Shown piece by piece: positions 18,207 through 27,389 of a DNA stretch of 64,000 nt (positions within the stretch are counted from its first letter, which is position 1; every line of letters starts with the position of its first letter). The DNA lies in assembly GCF_001899075.1 (NCBI RefSeq), contig NZ_MKVA01000003.1, positions 1 through 64,000 on the forward strand, read 5' to 3'. The stretch is from Devosia sp. 67-54. GTDB lineage: Bacteria > Pseudomonadota > Alphaproteobacteria > Rhizobiales > Devosiaceae. The notes beneath the pieces were generated by a model, which saw only the letters and a program-made list of their open reading frames with translations, was not told the DNA's origin and did not search any database. Made by a program: the position numbers and the translations under genes.

Positions 18207-20150
18207 CTATTGCGCGATGCGCAACGCGTTCAGCTTCTGCGCGATCTGCTGGAAGGCGTCGTCGAGGTCGTCGGCGCTGTCGGCCTGGTAGAAATAACTG
18301 GTGTCGGTGGCGCAGGCGCTGAGCAGGGCCCGGGCGTTCTTGTCGGTCGTGCTGTTGCTGCCGATCTCGAAGCCCACCGTATAGAGCAGGATGCCGTTGG
18401 CCGGGTTCTTGATCGCGGTGCAGAGCGCGGTGGCCTGGCTGGTCGACGAGCCGTTGGGGCCGTTCTGGTTGATCTTGTTGCCCGAACCGTCCGAGGTCGA
18501 ATCCTGCGCGATGACGCCGTTGTAATAATCGGTGTTGAACTCGCCGTCGGTCATCAGGATCAGCGCCTTGGTGAGGTTGTTGCGCTTGTAGGCGGCAGGG
18601 CGGCTGTCGATCGGCGTGGTCGGCCACAGATAGCCGAAATTCGGCGCCAGCATGTACCAGGCCCAGGCGAGCCCGAGATGGCCCGAGGTCGAGCCGGCCG
18701 CGGCGAGGTTGTTCACCGTGCTGTTGAGCGTCGAGATGCTGGAGGTCAGCGGCACGATCGCCTGGCTGACGCAATTGTTGCTGGTCGAGGGATACATCGG
18801 CGACAGCGCCTTGGCGCTCTTGGAGGCGGCGGTGAAGCTGCCCGAGGGCGGCGCCGCATCGGTGTAGGCGTCGGTGCCGTAGCGCTCGGTCACGCAGGTC
18901 GAGGAGGCGAAGGTGTTCTCGCCGCCGGCGGCCGTGTCGAAGTGATAGTAGACGTCGCCGTAATTGGCGCGCGTCGCCTTGCCGGAGGTGTCCGATTTGT
19001 ACTGGCCGGCCACGAGCGAAAAGGAATTGGTGAGCTGGAGCGTCGCGGTGGTGACGTTGTCGATGTAGAATCCGGTGTTGTTGATGTTCGTCAGATTGCT
19101 CAGGCCGGTGACATAGACGCTGTCGCCATTCCGGAGCGAGCCGAACGCGTTGGCGCTGCTCAGCCGGACGTCGCAATCGCTGTAGAAGCATTTGTAGACG
19201 TAGCCGCTGTTGCTGCCGCTCTTGTTGCTGCCGCCGGTGACGCCATTGAGCGTGAACTTGTTGTTGTCGACCTTGGTGACCGTATAGACCTGATCGTTGA
19301 GGCTCCTGTAGGACGACGATCCGCCGAGGCCGGCGATGTACACCGTGTCGTTGTCGGCGAGGCCGTGACCATTGGCCGTGATCGTCACCGCACCGCGCTT
19401 GACGATCGCCACGGCGCCGATCGCGGTCCGCGACGCGGCCCAGTCGGCGCCGGTCAGGTTCGCCGGCACGTTGCTCAGCGTGCCGCGGACCTTGTCGGCA
19501 TAGGTGCCCACATTGACGCCGTAGGAGAACGGCACCAGCGCCATCTTGCTGTAGGTGGGCGTCTGCGTGGTCGAGATCAGGCTGCCGATCAGGTTCTTCG
19601 TGGCAGTCTTGAGCGCGTCGATCTTGGTCGAATCGCAATTGCCCCAGCGGTCGCACGGCATCATCGAGCCGGTGACGTCGAGCGCCATCGACACTTCGAG
19701 GTCGGTCGAGCCGCGGATGGCGCGCGAGTTGAGCTGCGCCGTGATGCTGTGGATGCCCACCAATTGCACGAAAGCAGTCGGCACCGTGATGGTGGCGCTG
19801 AGGTCGAGCCGGTCGAGCGCGGTGTTGATGGTGGCGCCGGTGACGCTCGAGGTGATGGTGCTGTCGGCCAGCCGCTCGCGCACGATCTGGTCGGCCTTGC
19901 TCTTGATGTCGGCTTCGGCGAGGTCCTTGGTGGTCTTGCCGGCGTTGACCTCGGCCACCTTGCTCTGCAGCGCCAGCGCCGCCGCGTCGAGCGCGTTCTG
20001 CGCCCGGCTGCGCGCCGTCTGCATGTAGGTGAAATCGACGACGGCGCCGGAGGTGGCGATCAGCACCAGCGCGATGACGGCGAACAGCACCAGGAAGGCG
20101 CCGCTTTCGTCGCGGCGGAAGCGCTTGAGGAGGGCGGTGAAGCGACGCAT
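18207..20150 (-). CDS. TadG-like pilus-assembly protein with split vWA domain
   Basis: A 647-residue protein. The N-terminal helix (residues 18-36) followed by DFTYMQTARSRAQNALDAAA is the TadE/TadG signature. A von Willebrand A domain begins at about 152 with a MIDAS motif DVTGS (158-162) and continues to LILMTDGEFNT at about 530-540. Between them, roughly residues 250-385, are two beta-rich repeats (NGHGLADNDTVYIAGL and RNGDSVYVTGLSNLTNINNT) that resemble FCCH-type modules. The family acts in Flp/Tad pilus or surface-adhesion systems, but no other tad gene is nearby. Confidence 0.82.
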   Translation of the reverse strand: MRRFTALLKRFRRDESGAFLVLFAVIALVLIATSGAVVDFTYMQTARSRAQNALDAAALALQSKVAEVNAGKTTKDLAEADIKSKADQIVRERLADSTITSSVTGATINTALDRLDLSATITVPTAFVQLVGIHSITAQLNSRAIRGSTDLEVSMALDVTGSMMPCDRWGNCDSTKIDALKTATKNLIGSLISTTQTPTYSKMALVPFSYGVNVGTYADKVRGTLSNVPANLTGADWAASRTAIGAVAIVKRGAVTITANGHGLADNDTVYIAGLGGSSSYRSLNDQVYTVTKVDNNKFTLNGVTGGSNKSGSNSGYVYKCFYSDCDVRLSSANAFGSLRNGDSVYVTGLSNLTNINNTGFYIDNVTTATLQLTNSFSLVAGQYKSDTSGKATRANYGDVYYHFDTAAGGENTFASSTCVTERYGTDAYTDAAPPSGSFTAASKSAKALSPMYPSTSNNCVSQAIVPLTSSISTLNSTVNNLAAAGSTSGHLGLAWAWYMLAPNFGYLWPTTPIDSRPAAYKRNNLTKALILMTDGEFNTDYYNGVIAQDSTSDGSGNKINQNGPNGSSTSQATALCTAIKNPANGILLYTVGFEIGSNSTTDKNARALLSACATDTSYFYQADSADDLDDAFQQIAQKLNALRIAQ

Positions 20151-20201
20151 GGTCCGGCAGTCCGGAGGTTCGGGAGCCTCCAGTCTGCCGGAAATTCCTA
20201 A

Positions 20202-20813
20202 CTAAAGCACAATGACCTTGGCGCCAATTTTCACTCGGCCGTAAAGGTCGACGACGTCGTCGTTGATCATCCGGATGCAGCCCGAGCTGACGTCGCCGCC
20301 GATGGTCCACGGCTCGTTGGTGCCATGGATGCGGTAGAGCGTCGACCCGATATAGAGCGCGCGGGCGCCCAGCGGGTTGTTGATGCCGCCGTCCATGTGG
20401 CGCGGAATGTCGGGCCGGCGGGCCAGCATTTCGGCCGGCGGCGTCCAGTCCGGCCATTCGCGCTTGTTGGTGATCTTGTGCGTGCCGGCCCATTCGAAGC
20501 CGGTCTTGGCGGTGCCGATGCCGTAGCGCAGGGCCTTGCCGCCGCCGAGCACGAGATAGAGGAAATGGTCGCCGGTATCGACCACCAGCGTGCCGGCCGG
20601 CTCGGCGCTGGCATAGGGCACCACTTGGCGCATGAACTGCGGATCGAGATGCACCTTGCGCGGCGCGCGCAGCATCAGCCGGTTGGTCGGCGTGCCGGCG
20701 GTGACGCTCATGCCCGGCGGCGGGCCGAACAGCGACGGCGCGGCGACGCCGGGGGTGACGGAGAGGAGGGCGAAGGCGAGGCCGGTCAAGGCGGCCGAAA
20801 CGGAACGCGGCAT
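20202..20813 (-). CDS. L,D-transpeptidase, YkuD family
   Basis: A 203-residue periplasmic enzyme that makes 3-3 peptidoglycan crosslinks or attaches proteins to the wall. Residues 1-24 are a signal peptide. The catalytic domain carries YRIHGTNEPWTIGG and the active-site motif SSGCIRM with its Cys near residue 180. The length is typical for the short single-domain alphaproteobacterial forms. It is monocistronic and divergent from tag. Confidence 0.92.
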   Translation of the reverse strand: MPRSVSAALTGLAFALLSVTPGVAAPSLFGPPPGMSVTAGTPTNRLMLRAPRKVHLDPQFMRQVVPYASAEPAGTLVVDTGDHFLYLVLGGGKALRYGIGTAKTGFEWAGTHKITNKREWPDWTPPAEMLARRPDIPRHMDGGINNPLGARALYIGSTLYRIHGTNEPWTIGGDVSSGCIRMINDDVVDLYGRVKIGAKVIVL

Positions 20814-20932
20814 GGCGAAAGCACCCGTTGACTGTTTGGCAGGGTTACCCGAGTGTCGCGAGAAACAGCGAATTTGCCGTGAAAAGGCATGGTTAAGCCT
20901 TTGCCGCGGCTTATGGTTTCGGGGGAGTTAAG

Positions 20933-21520
20933 ATGGTCGAGCGCTGCGCCTGGGCCGGCGAGATCGCCGAGAACGTGCACTACCACGACGTGGAATGGGG
21001 CCGCCCCGTCACCGACGACAACCGGCTGTTCGAAAAGCTGTGCCTCGAGGGCTTCCAGTCCGGCCTGAGCTGGCTGACGATCCTCAGGAAGCGGCCGCAA
21101 TTCCGCAAGCAGTTCCACGATTTCGAGGTCGCCCGCGTGGCGCGCATGACCGCCGCGGACGTCGAGCGGCTGCTGCAGGATCCCGGCATCGTCCGGCATC
21201 GCGGCAAGATCGAATCGACCATCAACAATGCCAAGCGCACGCTGGCGATCCAGCAGGAGTTCGGCAGCCTTGCCGCCTATGTCTGGCGCTTCGAGCCGGA
21301 CGAAAAGGCGGCGCCCGAGCTCGGCGGCCGGCTCGCCTCGGAGACCGAGGCGTCGCGCGCGTTCAGCAAGGACCTGCGCAAGCGCGGCTTCAGCTTCGTC
21401 GGGCCGACCACCTGCTATGCCTTCATGCAGGCGATGGGCCTGGTCAACGACCACTACAGCCATTGCTTCGCGCGCGCCGAATGCGAGCGCGAACGCCAGC
21501 GCCTGAAGCGGCCGGCGTAG
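20933..21520 (+). CDS. tag: DNA-3-methyladenine glycosylase I
   Basis: A 195-residue repair enzyme that removes 3-methyladenine from DNA. Zinc-site residues are visible as Cys5, His18 (in YHDVEWG), and the NDHYSHC segment near the C-terminus. The conserved FEKLCLEGFQSGLSWLTILR block contains the glutamate that recognises the base. A GGGGGAG ribosome site precedes the ATG. Confidence 0.95.
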   Translation: MVERCAWAGEIAENVHYHDVEWGRPVTDDNRLFEKLCLEGFQSGLSWLTILRKRPQFRKQFHDFEVARVARMTAADVERLLQDPGIVRHRGKIESTINNAKRTLAIQQEFGSLAAYVWRFEPDEKAAPELGGRLASETEASRAFSKDLRKRGFSFVGPTTCYAFMQAMGLVNDHYSHCFARAECERERQRLKRPA

Positions 21521-21527
21521 CTGATGG

Positions 21528-21577
21528 TGCAGTCGGGGCCCTCCCCCATGCGTCGTATGGGGGAGGGGACGACTGCA
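21528..21577. terminator. long GC-rich hairpin between tag and the DUF1127 gene
   Basis: TGCAGTCG pairs with CGACTGCA, and CCTCCCCCAT pairs with ATGGGGGAGG around a seven-base loop. It lies 8 bases after tag and 14 bases beyond the stop of the convergent DUF1127 gene, so it can act on both transcripts. There is no clear T-run, so termination is inferred from position. Confidence 0.6.
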
Positions 21578-21590
21578 AACGCGGCTGAGC

Positions 21591-21797
21591 CTACTGGTGG
21601 TCCCAGTATCTGCGGCCTTCGTCCACCGGATCGAGGCCGATGTCGCGGCGGAGGTAGTTGGGCAGGCGGGGGGAGCCGCGTGTCCGCTCGGGCCATTGCG
21701 AGAGAATGGCTGACAACAGCCGGCTGACGACCGAACGGTCGCGGCGGGCGATGGAGGGAACGAAGCTGGTCCTGAGCTGGGTGTTCGACGGAGTCAT
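21591..21797 (-). CDS. small DUF1127 protein
   Basis: A 68-residue protein. Its C-terminal part RLPNYLRRDIGLDPVDEGRR matches the DUF1127 (YjiS-like) pattern, L..yLlRDIGL. In other alphaproteobacteria small DUF1127 proteins affect RNA and phosphate-related regulation; no role can be assigned here. The start at MTPSNTQL was chosen; an upstream ATG would add 25 residues. Confidence 0.65.
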   Translation of the reverse strand: MTPSNTQLRTSFVPSIARRDRSVVSRLLSAILSQWPERTRGSPRLPNYLRRDIGLDPVDEGRRYWDHQ

Positions 21798-21971
21798 TTG
21801 TGCTGCGCCGGACGCCTTGCGGCGCCGGCTCCCTGGAAATGGAGATCGGTTGGTCTGACGGGACCGGCGCAAACGCCGGAGACAGCAAGGCCTCGGGCGG
21901 ACTCGAACCGGCGGTGGCGTTAGCGGTGGCTAGGAAGGGTCAGGGACGGCTGGCACAACGGCCGGGAGCGC

Positions 21972-22040
21972 TCAGGCTCGATACAGTCCCCAGGTCCCGA
22001 CGCGGATGCCACGGGCAAAGGCGCAAAGCAGATCGGTCAT
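21972..22040 (-). CDS. possible 22-residue micropeptide
   Basis: ATG TGA-bounded frame MTDLLCAFARGIRVGTWGLY followed by Arg-Ala. A GGAG ribosome site lies at ideal spacing (six bases). It is amphipathic and slightly basic, as are DUF1127-like peptides. It may be a leader peptide, a tiny protein or chance. Confidence 0.3.
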   Translation of the reverse strand: MTDLLCAFARGIRVGTWGLYRA

Positions 22041-22140
22041 ATGCGACTCCTTCGTGGTTGGCGTTGGAACGTGCGCCTGATAGGCGAGGGGAGTCGCCGG
22101 CGCAAGCAGATTCTGCGGCAGGCTGACGCACCCGCAAATC

Positions 22141-22314
22141 TGTGGCGCGTTCGCCACAACACCCCCGCGGTTGGCCGAACGATCCTGTTCGGGATCGGTC
22201 GGCCAGAGCGCAAAGAAAAAGGCGGTTGGCCGAACGATCCGGTTCGGGATCGGTCGGCCAGAGCAAAAAGAAAAAGCGGTTGGCGGCGCAGTTCACGTCC
22301 GGATCGGCCGCCAA
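22141..22314. repeat. array of four hairpins upstream of hisS
   Basis: First a TGTGGCG-CGTT-CGCCACA palindrome (22141-22158). Then two nearly identical 32-base hairpins at 22173-22204 and 22228-22259, a 55-base period, each with GGCCGA/TCGGCC outer arms and GATCC/GGATC inner arms. Then TTGGCGGC/GCCGCCAA at 22280-22314. The spacers are A-rich on the plus strand (CAAAGAAAAAGG, CAAAAAGAAAAAG), so on the minus strand each of two hairpins is followed by a T-rich run. The rest of the 21798-22406 gap shows no further gene. Confidence 0.75.
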
Positions 22315-22406
22315 TGCCAGGATGCCCTTGAACCATAAAAACCGCCTCTTCTTGTCTGGAAATGCCGTTTCCTTTAGGAACGGCGCACGTTTGGGAACCC
22401 CACTGA

Positions 22407-23846
22407 ATGGCTGACCGCACCACGCTGATCGAGGCGCGACTTCCCCGCGGTTTCGAGGACCGCGCGCCCGCCGACATCGCCGCGGTCGACCGCATGCTCG
22501 CGACCATCCGGCGGGTGTATGAGCGCTACGGCTTCGACCCCATCGAAACGCCGCTGCTCGAATACACCGAGACACTCGGCAAGTTCCTGCCCGACACCGA
22601 CCGGCCCAATGCCGGCGTGTTCTCGCTCAAGGACGACGACGAGCAGTGGATGAGCCTGCGCTATGACCTGACGGCGCCGCTCGCCCGCTATTTCGCCCAG
22701 CACTACGACAAACTGCCCAAGCCGTTCCGCAGCTATCGCGCCGGCTACGTGTTCCGCAACGAGAAGCCCGGCCCCGGCCGCTTCCGCCAGTTCATGCAGT
22801 TCGACGCCGATACCGTCGGCGCCGCCGGCCCCGAGGCCGACGCCGAAATGTGCATGATGATGGCCGACACCATGGACGCGCTCGGGCTGAGCGGGAAGTA
22901 CGTGGTCAAGGTCAACAACCGCAAGGTGCTGGACGGGGTGCTGGAGGCGGCGGGCGTCGCCGATGCCGGCGCCAAGCTCACCGTGCTGCGCGCCATCGAC
23001 AAGCTCGACAAATTCGGCATCGACGGAGTCGAGCTGCTGCTCGGCGAGGGCCGCAAGGACGAGAGCGGCGACTTCACCAAGGGTGCGGGCCTCAGCGCCA
23101 GCCAGCGCGGCGTGGTGATGGACTACATCGCCGGCAATCCGCCGGTGGACAATCCCGGCGTGCAGGAGCTGGCGGCCATGCGCGGCATGTTCGATGCCGC
23201 AGGTTATGATGTCGGCCGCATCCGCATCGAACCTTCGGTGGTTCGTGGCCTCGAATACTACACCGGCCCCGTCTTCGAGATTGAACTGACGTTCCAGGTG
23301 CCCAACGAGAAGGGGCAGCCGGTGGTGTTCGGCGCCGTCGGCGGCGGCGGGCGCTATGACGGGCTGGTGTCGCGCTTCCGCTCCGAGCCGGTGCCGGCGA
23401 CGGGCTTTTCCATCGGCGTGTCGCGCCTCACCAACGCGCTGAAGCTCACCGGCCTGCTCGCCGCCGAACCGCAGGCGGGCCCGGTGGTGGTGCTGGTGCT
23501 CGACCGCGACCCGGCCGCCATCGCCGACTACCAGAAGCTGACGGCCGAGCTGCGCCAGGCCGGCATCCGCGCCGAGATGTATCTGGGCAGCTCCGGCATG
23601 AACGCGCAGATGAAATATGCCGACCGCCGCCACGCCGCCGCGGCGGTGATCGTCGGCTCCAACGAGCGCGCCGAGGGCCGCGTCACCATCAAGGATCTCG
23701 AGGCCGGCGCGCAGCAGGCCAAGGGCATCGAGAGCCGCGAGGCCTATGTCGCCGAGCGGCCGGGCCAGTGGACCGCCAATCGCGCCGACCTCGTCGCCGA
23801 GCTCGGCAAGATCCCGGCCGTGGCGCGGATGCGGGCGACAGGCTGA
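22407..23846 (+). CDS. hisS: histidyl-tRNA synthetase
   Basis: A 479-residue class II synthetase charging tRNA-His. Motif 2 reads [20 protein letters not shown], and the histidine-binding loop is [14 protein letters not shown]. It diverges from the E. coli type (RHERPQKGRYRQFHQ) in the way known for alphaproteobacteria, matching the U72-A73 tRNA at 16.9 kb. The stop overlaps the hisZ start (TGATG). It is the first gene of hisS-hisZ-hisG. Confidence 0.96.
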   Translation: MADRTTLIEARLPRGFEDRAPADIAAVDRMLATIRRVYERYGFDPIETPLLEYTETLGKFLPDTDRPNAGVFSLKDDDEQWMSLRYDLTAPLARYFAQHYDKLPKPFRSYRAGYVFRNEKPGPGRFRQFMQFDADTVGAAGPEADAEMCMMMADTMDALGLSGKYVVKVNNRKVLDGVLEAAGVADAGAKLTVLRAIDKLDKFGIDGVELLLGEGRKDESGDFTKGAGLSASQRGVVMDYIAGNPPVDNPGVQELAAMRGMFDAAGYDVGRIRIEPSVVRGLEYYTGPVFEIELTFQVPNEKGQPVVFGAVGGGGRYDGLVSRFRSEPVPATGFSIGVSRLTNALKLTGLLAAEPQAGPVVVLVLDRDPAAIADYQKLTAELRQAGIRAEMYLGSSGMNAQMKYADRRHAAAAVIVGSNERAEGRVTIKDLEAGAQQAKGIESREAYVAERPGQWTANRADLVAELGKIPAVARMRATG

Positions 23847-24946
23847 TGGTGGCCAAGACGCCCAGCGAGCGCCGCGGCGCCATGGTCCGGCTGGTCGAGA
23901 GCAAGACCGTGCAGCGCGTCGCGCCGCCTTTGCTGCTGCCGGCCGGCCCCTATCTCGACCTCGCCGGCGAGGAGTTCGGCCGGCAATTGCTGCTGACCAC
24001 CGCCAATGACGGCGTCGAATATTGCCTGAGGCCCGACTTCACCCTGCCGATCGCCAAATCCTACCTCGACGACGGCATGGTGGGCGTGCCCGGCGCCTTC
24101 ACCTATCTCGGCCCCATCTTCCGCCAGGAGGACGGCGTTCCAGTCGAATACGACCAGGCCGGGCTCGAGCTGCTGGGCCAGCCCGACGCCGCCGCGGCGC
24201 TCGACCAGGTGCTGACCTTCGCGCGCTGGGCGCTGGCCATCTACGACGTCACCGCCCCCAACATCCGGCTGGGCGGCGTCGGCCTGTTCGAGACCTTCCT
24301 CGCCGCCATGGGCATTTCCGACCATTGGCAGGCCCGCATCCGCCACCGCTTCGGCCACCCCGCCTCGATGCACCGGCTGATGCAGCGGCTGACCAACCCC
24401 GAGCAGCGCGTCGCCGGCGCCGCCCCCGACGCGCGCGAAACCATCATCGAGATCGTCACCGACAACATGCTGCAATCGGGGCTGAGCCTCGTCGGCTCGC
24501 GCCTGCCCGAGGAGATCGCCGAGCGCTACATCGAAAAGCAGGCGCTCGACGCCTCGCCGATCCCCGACGAGATGGTGGCGCTGCTGGTCGAATATCTGTC
24601 GATCGTCGACGTGCCGCAGCGGGCGCTCGACCGCATCTACCAGATGACGCGCCAGGCCGGCATCGACATCGAGGACAGCCTCAACACCGTGCGCTCGCAC
24701 GCCGCCGCGCTGATCGCTTTGTCGCCCAAGGCCAGCGTGGTGTTCGACGCCGGTTTTGCGCCGCGCCTCGACTATTACACCGGCGTGGTGTTCGAGATGA
24801 CCGGCGAGGCCGGCGACATCCTCGCCTCGGGCGGCGAGTACGACCGGCTGCTCAACCGGCTGGGCGCCGCCGAGCCGGTGACCGCCTCGGGCTGCGCCCT
24901 GTGGACCGACCGGCTGGAGCAGGAGGCGACGCGCAACAATGGCTGA
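23846..24946 (+). CDS. hisZ: ATP phosphoribosyltransferase regulatory subunit
   Basis: A 366-residue HisRS paralogue that lacks the anticodon-binding domain and activates short-form HisG in the first step of histidine synthesis. Class II-like segments are recognisable (YCLRPDFTLPIAKSYL, GPIFRQEDGVPVEYDQAGLE, GFAPRLDYYTGVVFEM). One-base overlap with hisS and eight-base overlap with hisG show translational coupling. Confidence 0.95.
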   Translation: MVAKTPSERRGAMVRLVESKTVQRVAPPLLLPAGPYLDLAGEEFGRQLLLTTANDGVEYCLRPDFTLPIAKSYLDDGMVGVPGAFTYLGPIFRQEDGVPVEYDQAGLELLGQPDAAAALDQVLTFARWALAIYDVTAPNIRLGGVGLFETFLAAMGISDHWQARIRHRFGHPASMHRLMQRLTNPEQRVAGAAPDARETIIEIVTDNMLQSGLSLVGSRLPEEIAERYIEKQALDASPIPDEMVALLVEYLSIVDVPQRALDRIYQMTRQAGIDIEDSLNTVRSHAAALIALSPKASVVFDAGFAPRLDYYTGVVFEMTGEAGDILASGGEYDRLLNRLGAAEPVTASGCALWTDRLEQEATRNNG

Positions 24947-25667
24947 CGAAGCGCTGATTCTGGCGGTGCCCAGCAAGGGCCGGCTCGAGGAGGAGACGCG
25001 CCGCGTCTTCGGCGAGTCGCGCCTGCCGATCACCCGGCCGGGCGGCGCCCGCTCCTATGTCGGCGCCATCAAGAACCAGGCCGGCGTGTCGGTGCGCTTC
25101 TATCCCGCCGCCGAAATCGCGCGCGAGCTGATCACCGGCGCCATCGACATCGGCGTCACCGGCTCCGATTTGATCCACGAGGCGGCCGAGAACGGCGTGG
25201 CGCGGGTGGTGCTGGTGAAGCCGCTGGAGTTCGGCCGCGCCGACGTGGTGGTGGCGGTGCCCGACGCCTGGATCGACGTGACCCACATGGTCGACCTCGC
25301 CGACGTCGCCTCCGATTTCCGCTATCGCCATGGCCGCTGGCTGCGGGTGGCGACGAAATACGTGCACCTGACGCGAAAGTTCTTCGCCGAATGGGGCATC
25401 GCCGAATACCGCATCGTCGAAAGCGCCGGCGCCACCGAGGCCGCGCCCGCGGCGGGGGCCGCCGACCTCATCGTCGACATCACCTCCTCGGGCGAGACGC
25501 TGCAGGCCAATGCGCTGCGGATCCTCGAGGACGGCGTCATCATGCAGAGCGAGGCGCACCTGATCGTCAGCCGCGCCGCCGACTGGACGCCGCTGAAAAA
25601 AGCGCAGCTCGAAGCGCTGCTGTCGATCATGGGCGGCGTGGCGCCGGGAATTTCGACGCAATTGTAG
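24939..25667 (+). CDS. hisG: ATP phosphoribosyltransferase catalytic subunit, short form
   Basis: A 242-residue HisG_S enzyme that condenses ATP and PRPP, committing flux to histidine. It lacks the C-terminal regulatory domain of long HisG, consistent with dependence on HisZ. Features are the N-terminal AVPSKGRLEEE, GAIDIGVTGSDLIHE, and the PRPP loop DLIVDITSSGETLQANAL. Confidence 0.96.
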   Translation: MADEALILAVPSKGRLEEETRRVFGESRLPITRPGGARSYVGAIKNQAGVSVRFYPAAEIARELITGAIDIGVTGSDLIHEAAENGVARVVLVKPLEFGRADVVVAVPDAWIDVTHMVDLADVASDFRYRHGRWLRVATKYVHLTRKFFAEWGIAEYRIVESAGATEAAPAAGAADLIVDITSSGETLQANALRILEDGVIMQSEAHLIVSRAADWTPLKKAQLEALLSIMGGVAPGISTQL

Positions 25668-25677
25668 GTAGGCGACA

Positions 25678-25713
25678 CTGGTGAAACAAGAACGTGGTTC
25701 TAGTAATCACCAG
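25678..25713. terminator. hairpin between convergent hisG and the GtrA gene
   Basis: CTGGTGA pairs with TCACCAG, with an inner AGAAC-GTG-GTTCT stem, starting 11 bases after the hisG stop. It could terminate hisSZG. It lacks a T-run. Confidence 0.45.
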
Positions 25714-25803
25714 ACCTGCTTCCCCATCCACGATGCGGAAAAAATGCGCAGGAATGACCATGGGACGCGCTAGGCTGCCGATACGGATCAGCCGTGCGGC
25801 GCT

Positions 25804-26238
25804 CTACACCGATTGCGGCGGCACCCGGGATTTGAACACCAGCTTGTCGGCCAGCAGGAAGTTGACGACCATGCCGCCGGCCACGCCCGCCGCGACGCCG
25901 AGGATCAGATATTGGGCGACCAGCGGCACGGTGGCCACCAGCGCCGCGTAGATCGCGTAATTGACCGCGCCGCCCACGATCATGGCGCCGAGATAATTGA
26001 GGAATTCGCGCCAGATCGGCACGTCCTTGAGCTGGCCGCGGAAGGCCAGCGAGCGGTTGATGATCCAGGTGGTGGCGACACCCACGAGGAACGACACCAC
26101 GCGCGCCGCATAGGGGCCGAGCGCGCCCTTGAGCAGGTACAGCACCGCCGTGTCGGTGACGAAGCCGGCGCCGCCGGCGATCGCGAACAGCAGGAATTTG
26201 CGGATGGTGGGGTTCACGCTCTCGGCCCTTGGGATCAT
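25804..26238 (-). CDS. GtrA-family membrane protein
   Basis: A 144-residue protein with four hydrophobic helices (about 17-36, 46-62, 84-104, 108-128), the size and pattern of GtrA proteins. Family members are thought to help translocate or present polyprenyl-linked sugars for surface glycans. The segment SFLVGVATTWIINRSLAFRG matches the family core. It is alone; a second GtrA domain is fused to the glycosyltransferase at 30.8 kb. Confidence 0.85.
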   Translation of the reverse strand: MIPRAESVNPTIRKFLLFAIAGGAGFVTDTAVLYLLKGALGPYAARVVSFLVGVATTWIINRSLAFRGQLKDVPIWREFLNYLGAMIVGGAVNYAIYAALVATVPLVAQYLILGVAAGVAGGMVVNFLLADKLVFKSRVPPQSV

Positions 26239-26405
26239 GCCCTAAACGTTCCTGCCTCATAAAGGTTGACGCGGCGCGGCGCAATGTTGCGGCTGGCGGC
26301 GCCCGGGGTTTTCGGTGTAGCAGGAGCACCGATGCGGCCCGGCGCGCCGCGACATGGCGATCCGGCAATGCGACGTCCTTTCCCGTTCCCGACTGGTCCC
26401 GGCCG

Positions 26406-27155
26406 ATGCTCGAGCCGCTGACGCTGCTGGCGCTGGCCGGCGCCGGCATGCTGGCGGGCTTCGTCGACGCCATCGCCGGCGGCGGCGGGCTGATCGCGCT
26501 GCCGGCGCTGCTGGCGGCGGGCGTGCCGCCCATCGCCGCGCTCGGCACCAACAAGGTGCAGGGGGTGATCGGCACCGCCATGGCCGCCACCACCTATTGG
26601 CGCAGGGGCTATGTGTCGCTGCGGGCGCTGGCGCTCGCCATCCCGGCGACCTTCGCCGCCGCGTTCCTCGGCGCCTTCGTGGTCAAGCAGATCGACGTCT
26701 CGGTGCTGTCGCTGGCGGTGCCGGTGGCGCTCGTCGCCATCGCCCTCTATTTCCTGCTGGCGCCGCGGCTCGGCGACGAGGACCGCCACGCCCGCCTCGG
26801 CTGGACCGGCTTCGTGCCGGTGCTGGGCATGGCGGTGGGCTTTTACGACGGCATCTTCGGGCCGGGCACCGGCTCGTTCCTCACCATGGGCTTCGTGGCG
26901 CTGTTCGGGCTGGGCGTCACCCGCGCCGCCGGCAACACCAAGATCGTCAACCTCGCCTCCAATCTGGGGGCGCTGGCGCTGTTCATCCCGTCGGGCGACG
27001 TGCTGTGGCCGGCGGCGCTGGCGATGGCGGTGGGCCAACTGGCCGGCGGCTATCTCGGCGCGCTCACCGGCATCCGCTTCGGCGCGCGGCTGATCCGCCC
27101 GCTGGTGGTGGTGGTGTCGCTGATTCTCGCGGGCCGGCTGCTGCTGGTCCGCTAG
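26406..27155 (+). CDS. TSUP (TauE/SafE) family membrane transporter
   Basis: A 249-residue protein with seven to eight membrane helices. The N-terminal motif GFVDAIAGGGGLIALPALLA with LGTNKVQG and the second repeat GFYDGIFGPGTGSFLTMGFV with AAGNTKIVNLASN are diagnostic of TSUP proteins, which export or import sulfite, sulfoacetate or related anions. The substrate here is not evident. Confidence 0.9.
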   Translation: MLEPLTLLALAGAGMLAGFVDAIAGGGGLIALPALLAAGVPPIAALGTNKVQGVIGTAMAATTYWRRGYVSLRALALAIPATFAAAFLGAFVVKQIDVSVLSLAVPVALVAIALYFLLAPRLGDEDRHARLGWTGFVPVLGMAVGFYDGIFGPGTGSFLTMGFVALFGLGVTRAAGNTKIVNLASNLGALALFIPSGDVLWPAALAMAVGQLAGGYLGALTGIRFGARLIRPLVVVVSLILAGRLLLVR

Positions 27156-27307
27156 CCGCCGTCGCGCGGCGCCGCCACCCGTGTCGACAATTGCGGCAGG
27201 ATGGCTGGTTCCGCGGCGGGCGCCTGCCTTTCGCCCTTGGGCGCGGGAGCGAAAAGCGGCCGCGCCGCGCGCCGCCACAGCGCGCCCAACAAACGAATGA
27301 ACGACAT
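27152..27307 (-). CDS. possible 51-residue basic protein
   Basis: MSFIRLLGALWRRAARPLFA starts a 51-residue frame with an AGGGG site nine bases before the ATG. The N-terminus is a short amphipathic or membrane-associated helix; the rest is Pro/Ala-rich. Its stop lies within the 3-prime end of the TSUP gene on the other strand. It could be real but has no recognisable family. Confidence 0.35.
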   Translation of the reverse strand: MSFIRLLGALWRRAARPLFAPAPKGERQAPAAEPAILPQLSTRVAAPRDGG

Positions 27308-27389
27308 CAAATCTTGCCCCTAAATATGCGCCTACCCTGACCGCAAAAGGTAAACAGGACCATGCCGGCGCCCGGCCAATTGCACGCGC

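Noticed and set aside
21890..21920. T-arm-like GGTTCGAGTCC on the minus strand, suggesting a tRNA or tRNA remnant.
   Set aside because: The flanking bases do not form a T-stem, and no anticodon or acceptor arms can be folded upstream.
22041..22406. Long open minus-strand frames through the hairpin array upstream of hisS.
   Set aside because: They owe their openness to GC-rich repeats, have no ribosome site or family resemblance, and repeat the same peptide from each hairpin copy.
22280..22406. T-box or histidine-leader attenuator before hisS.
   Set aside because: No T-box consensus and no run of His codons in a leader peptide was found.
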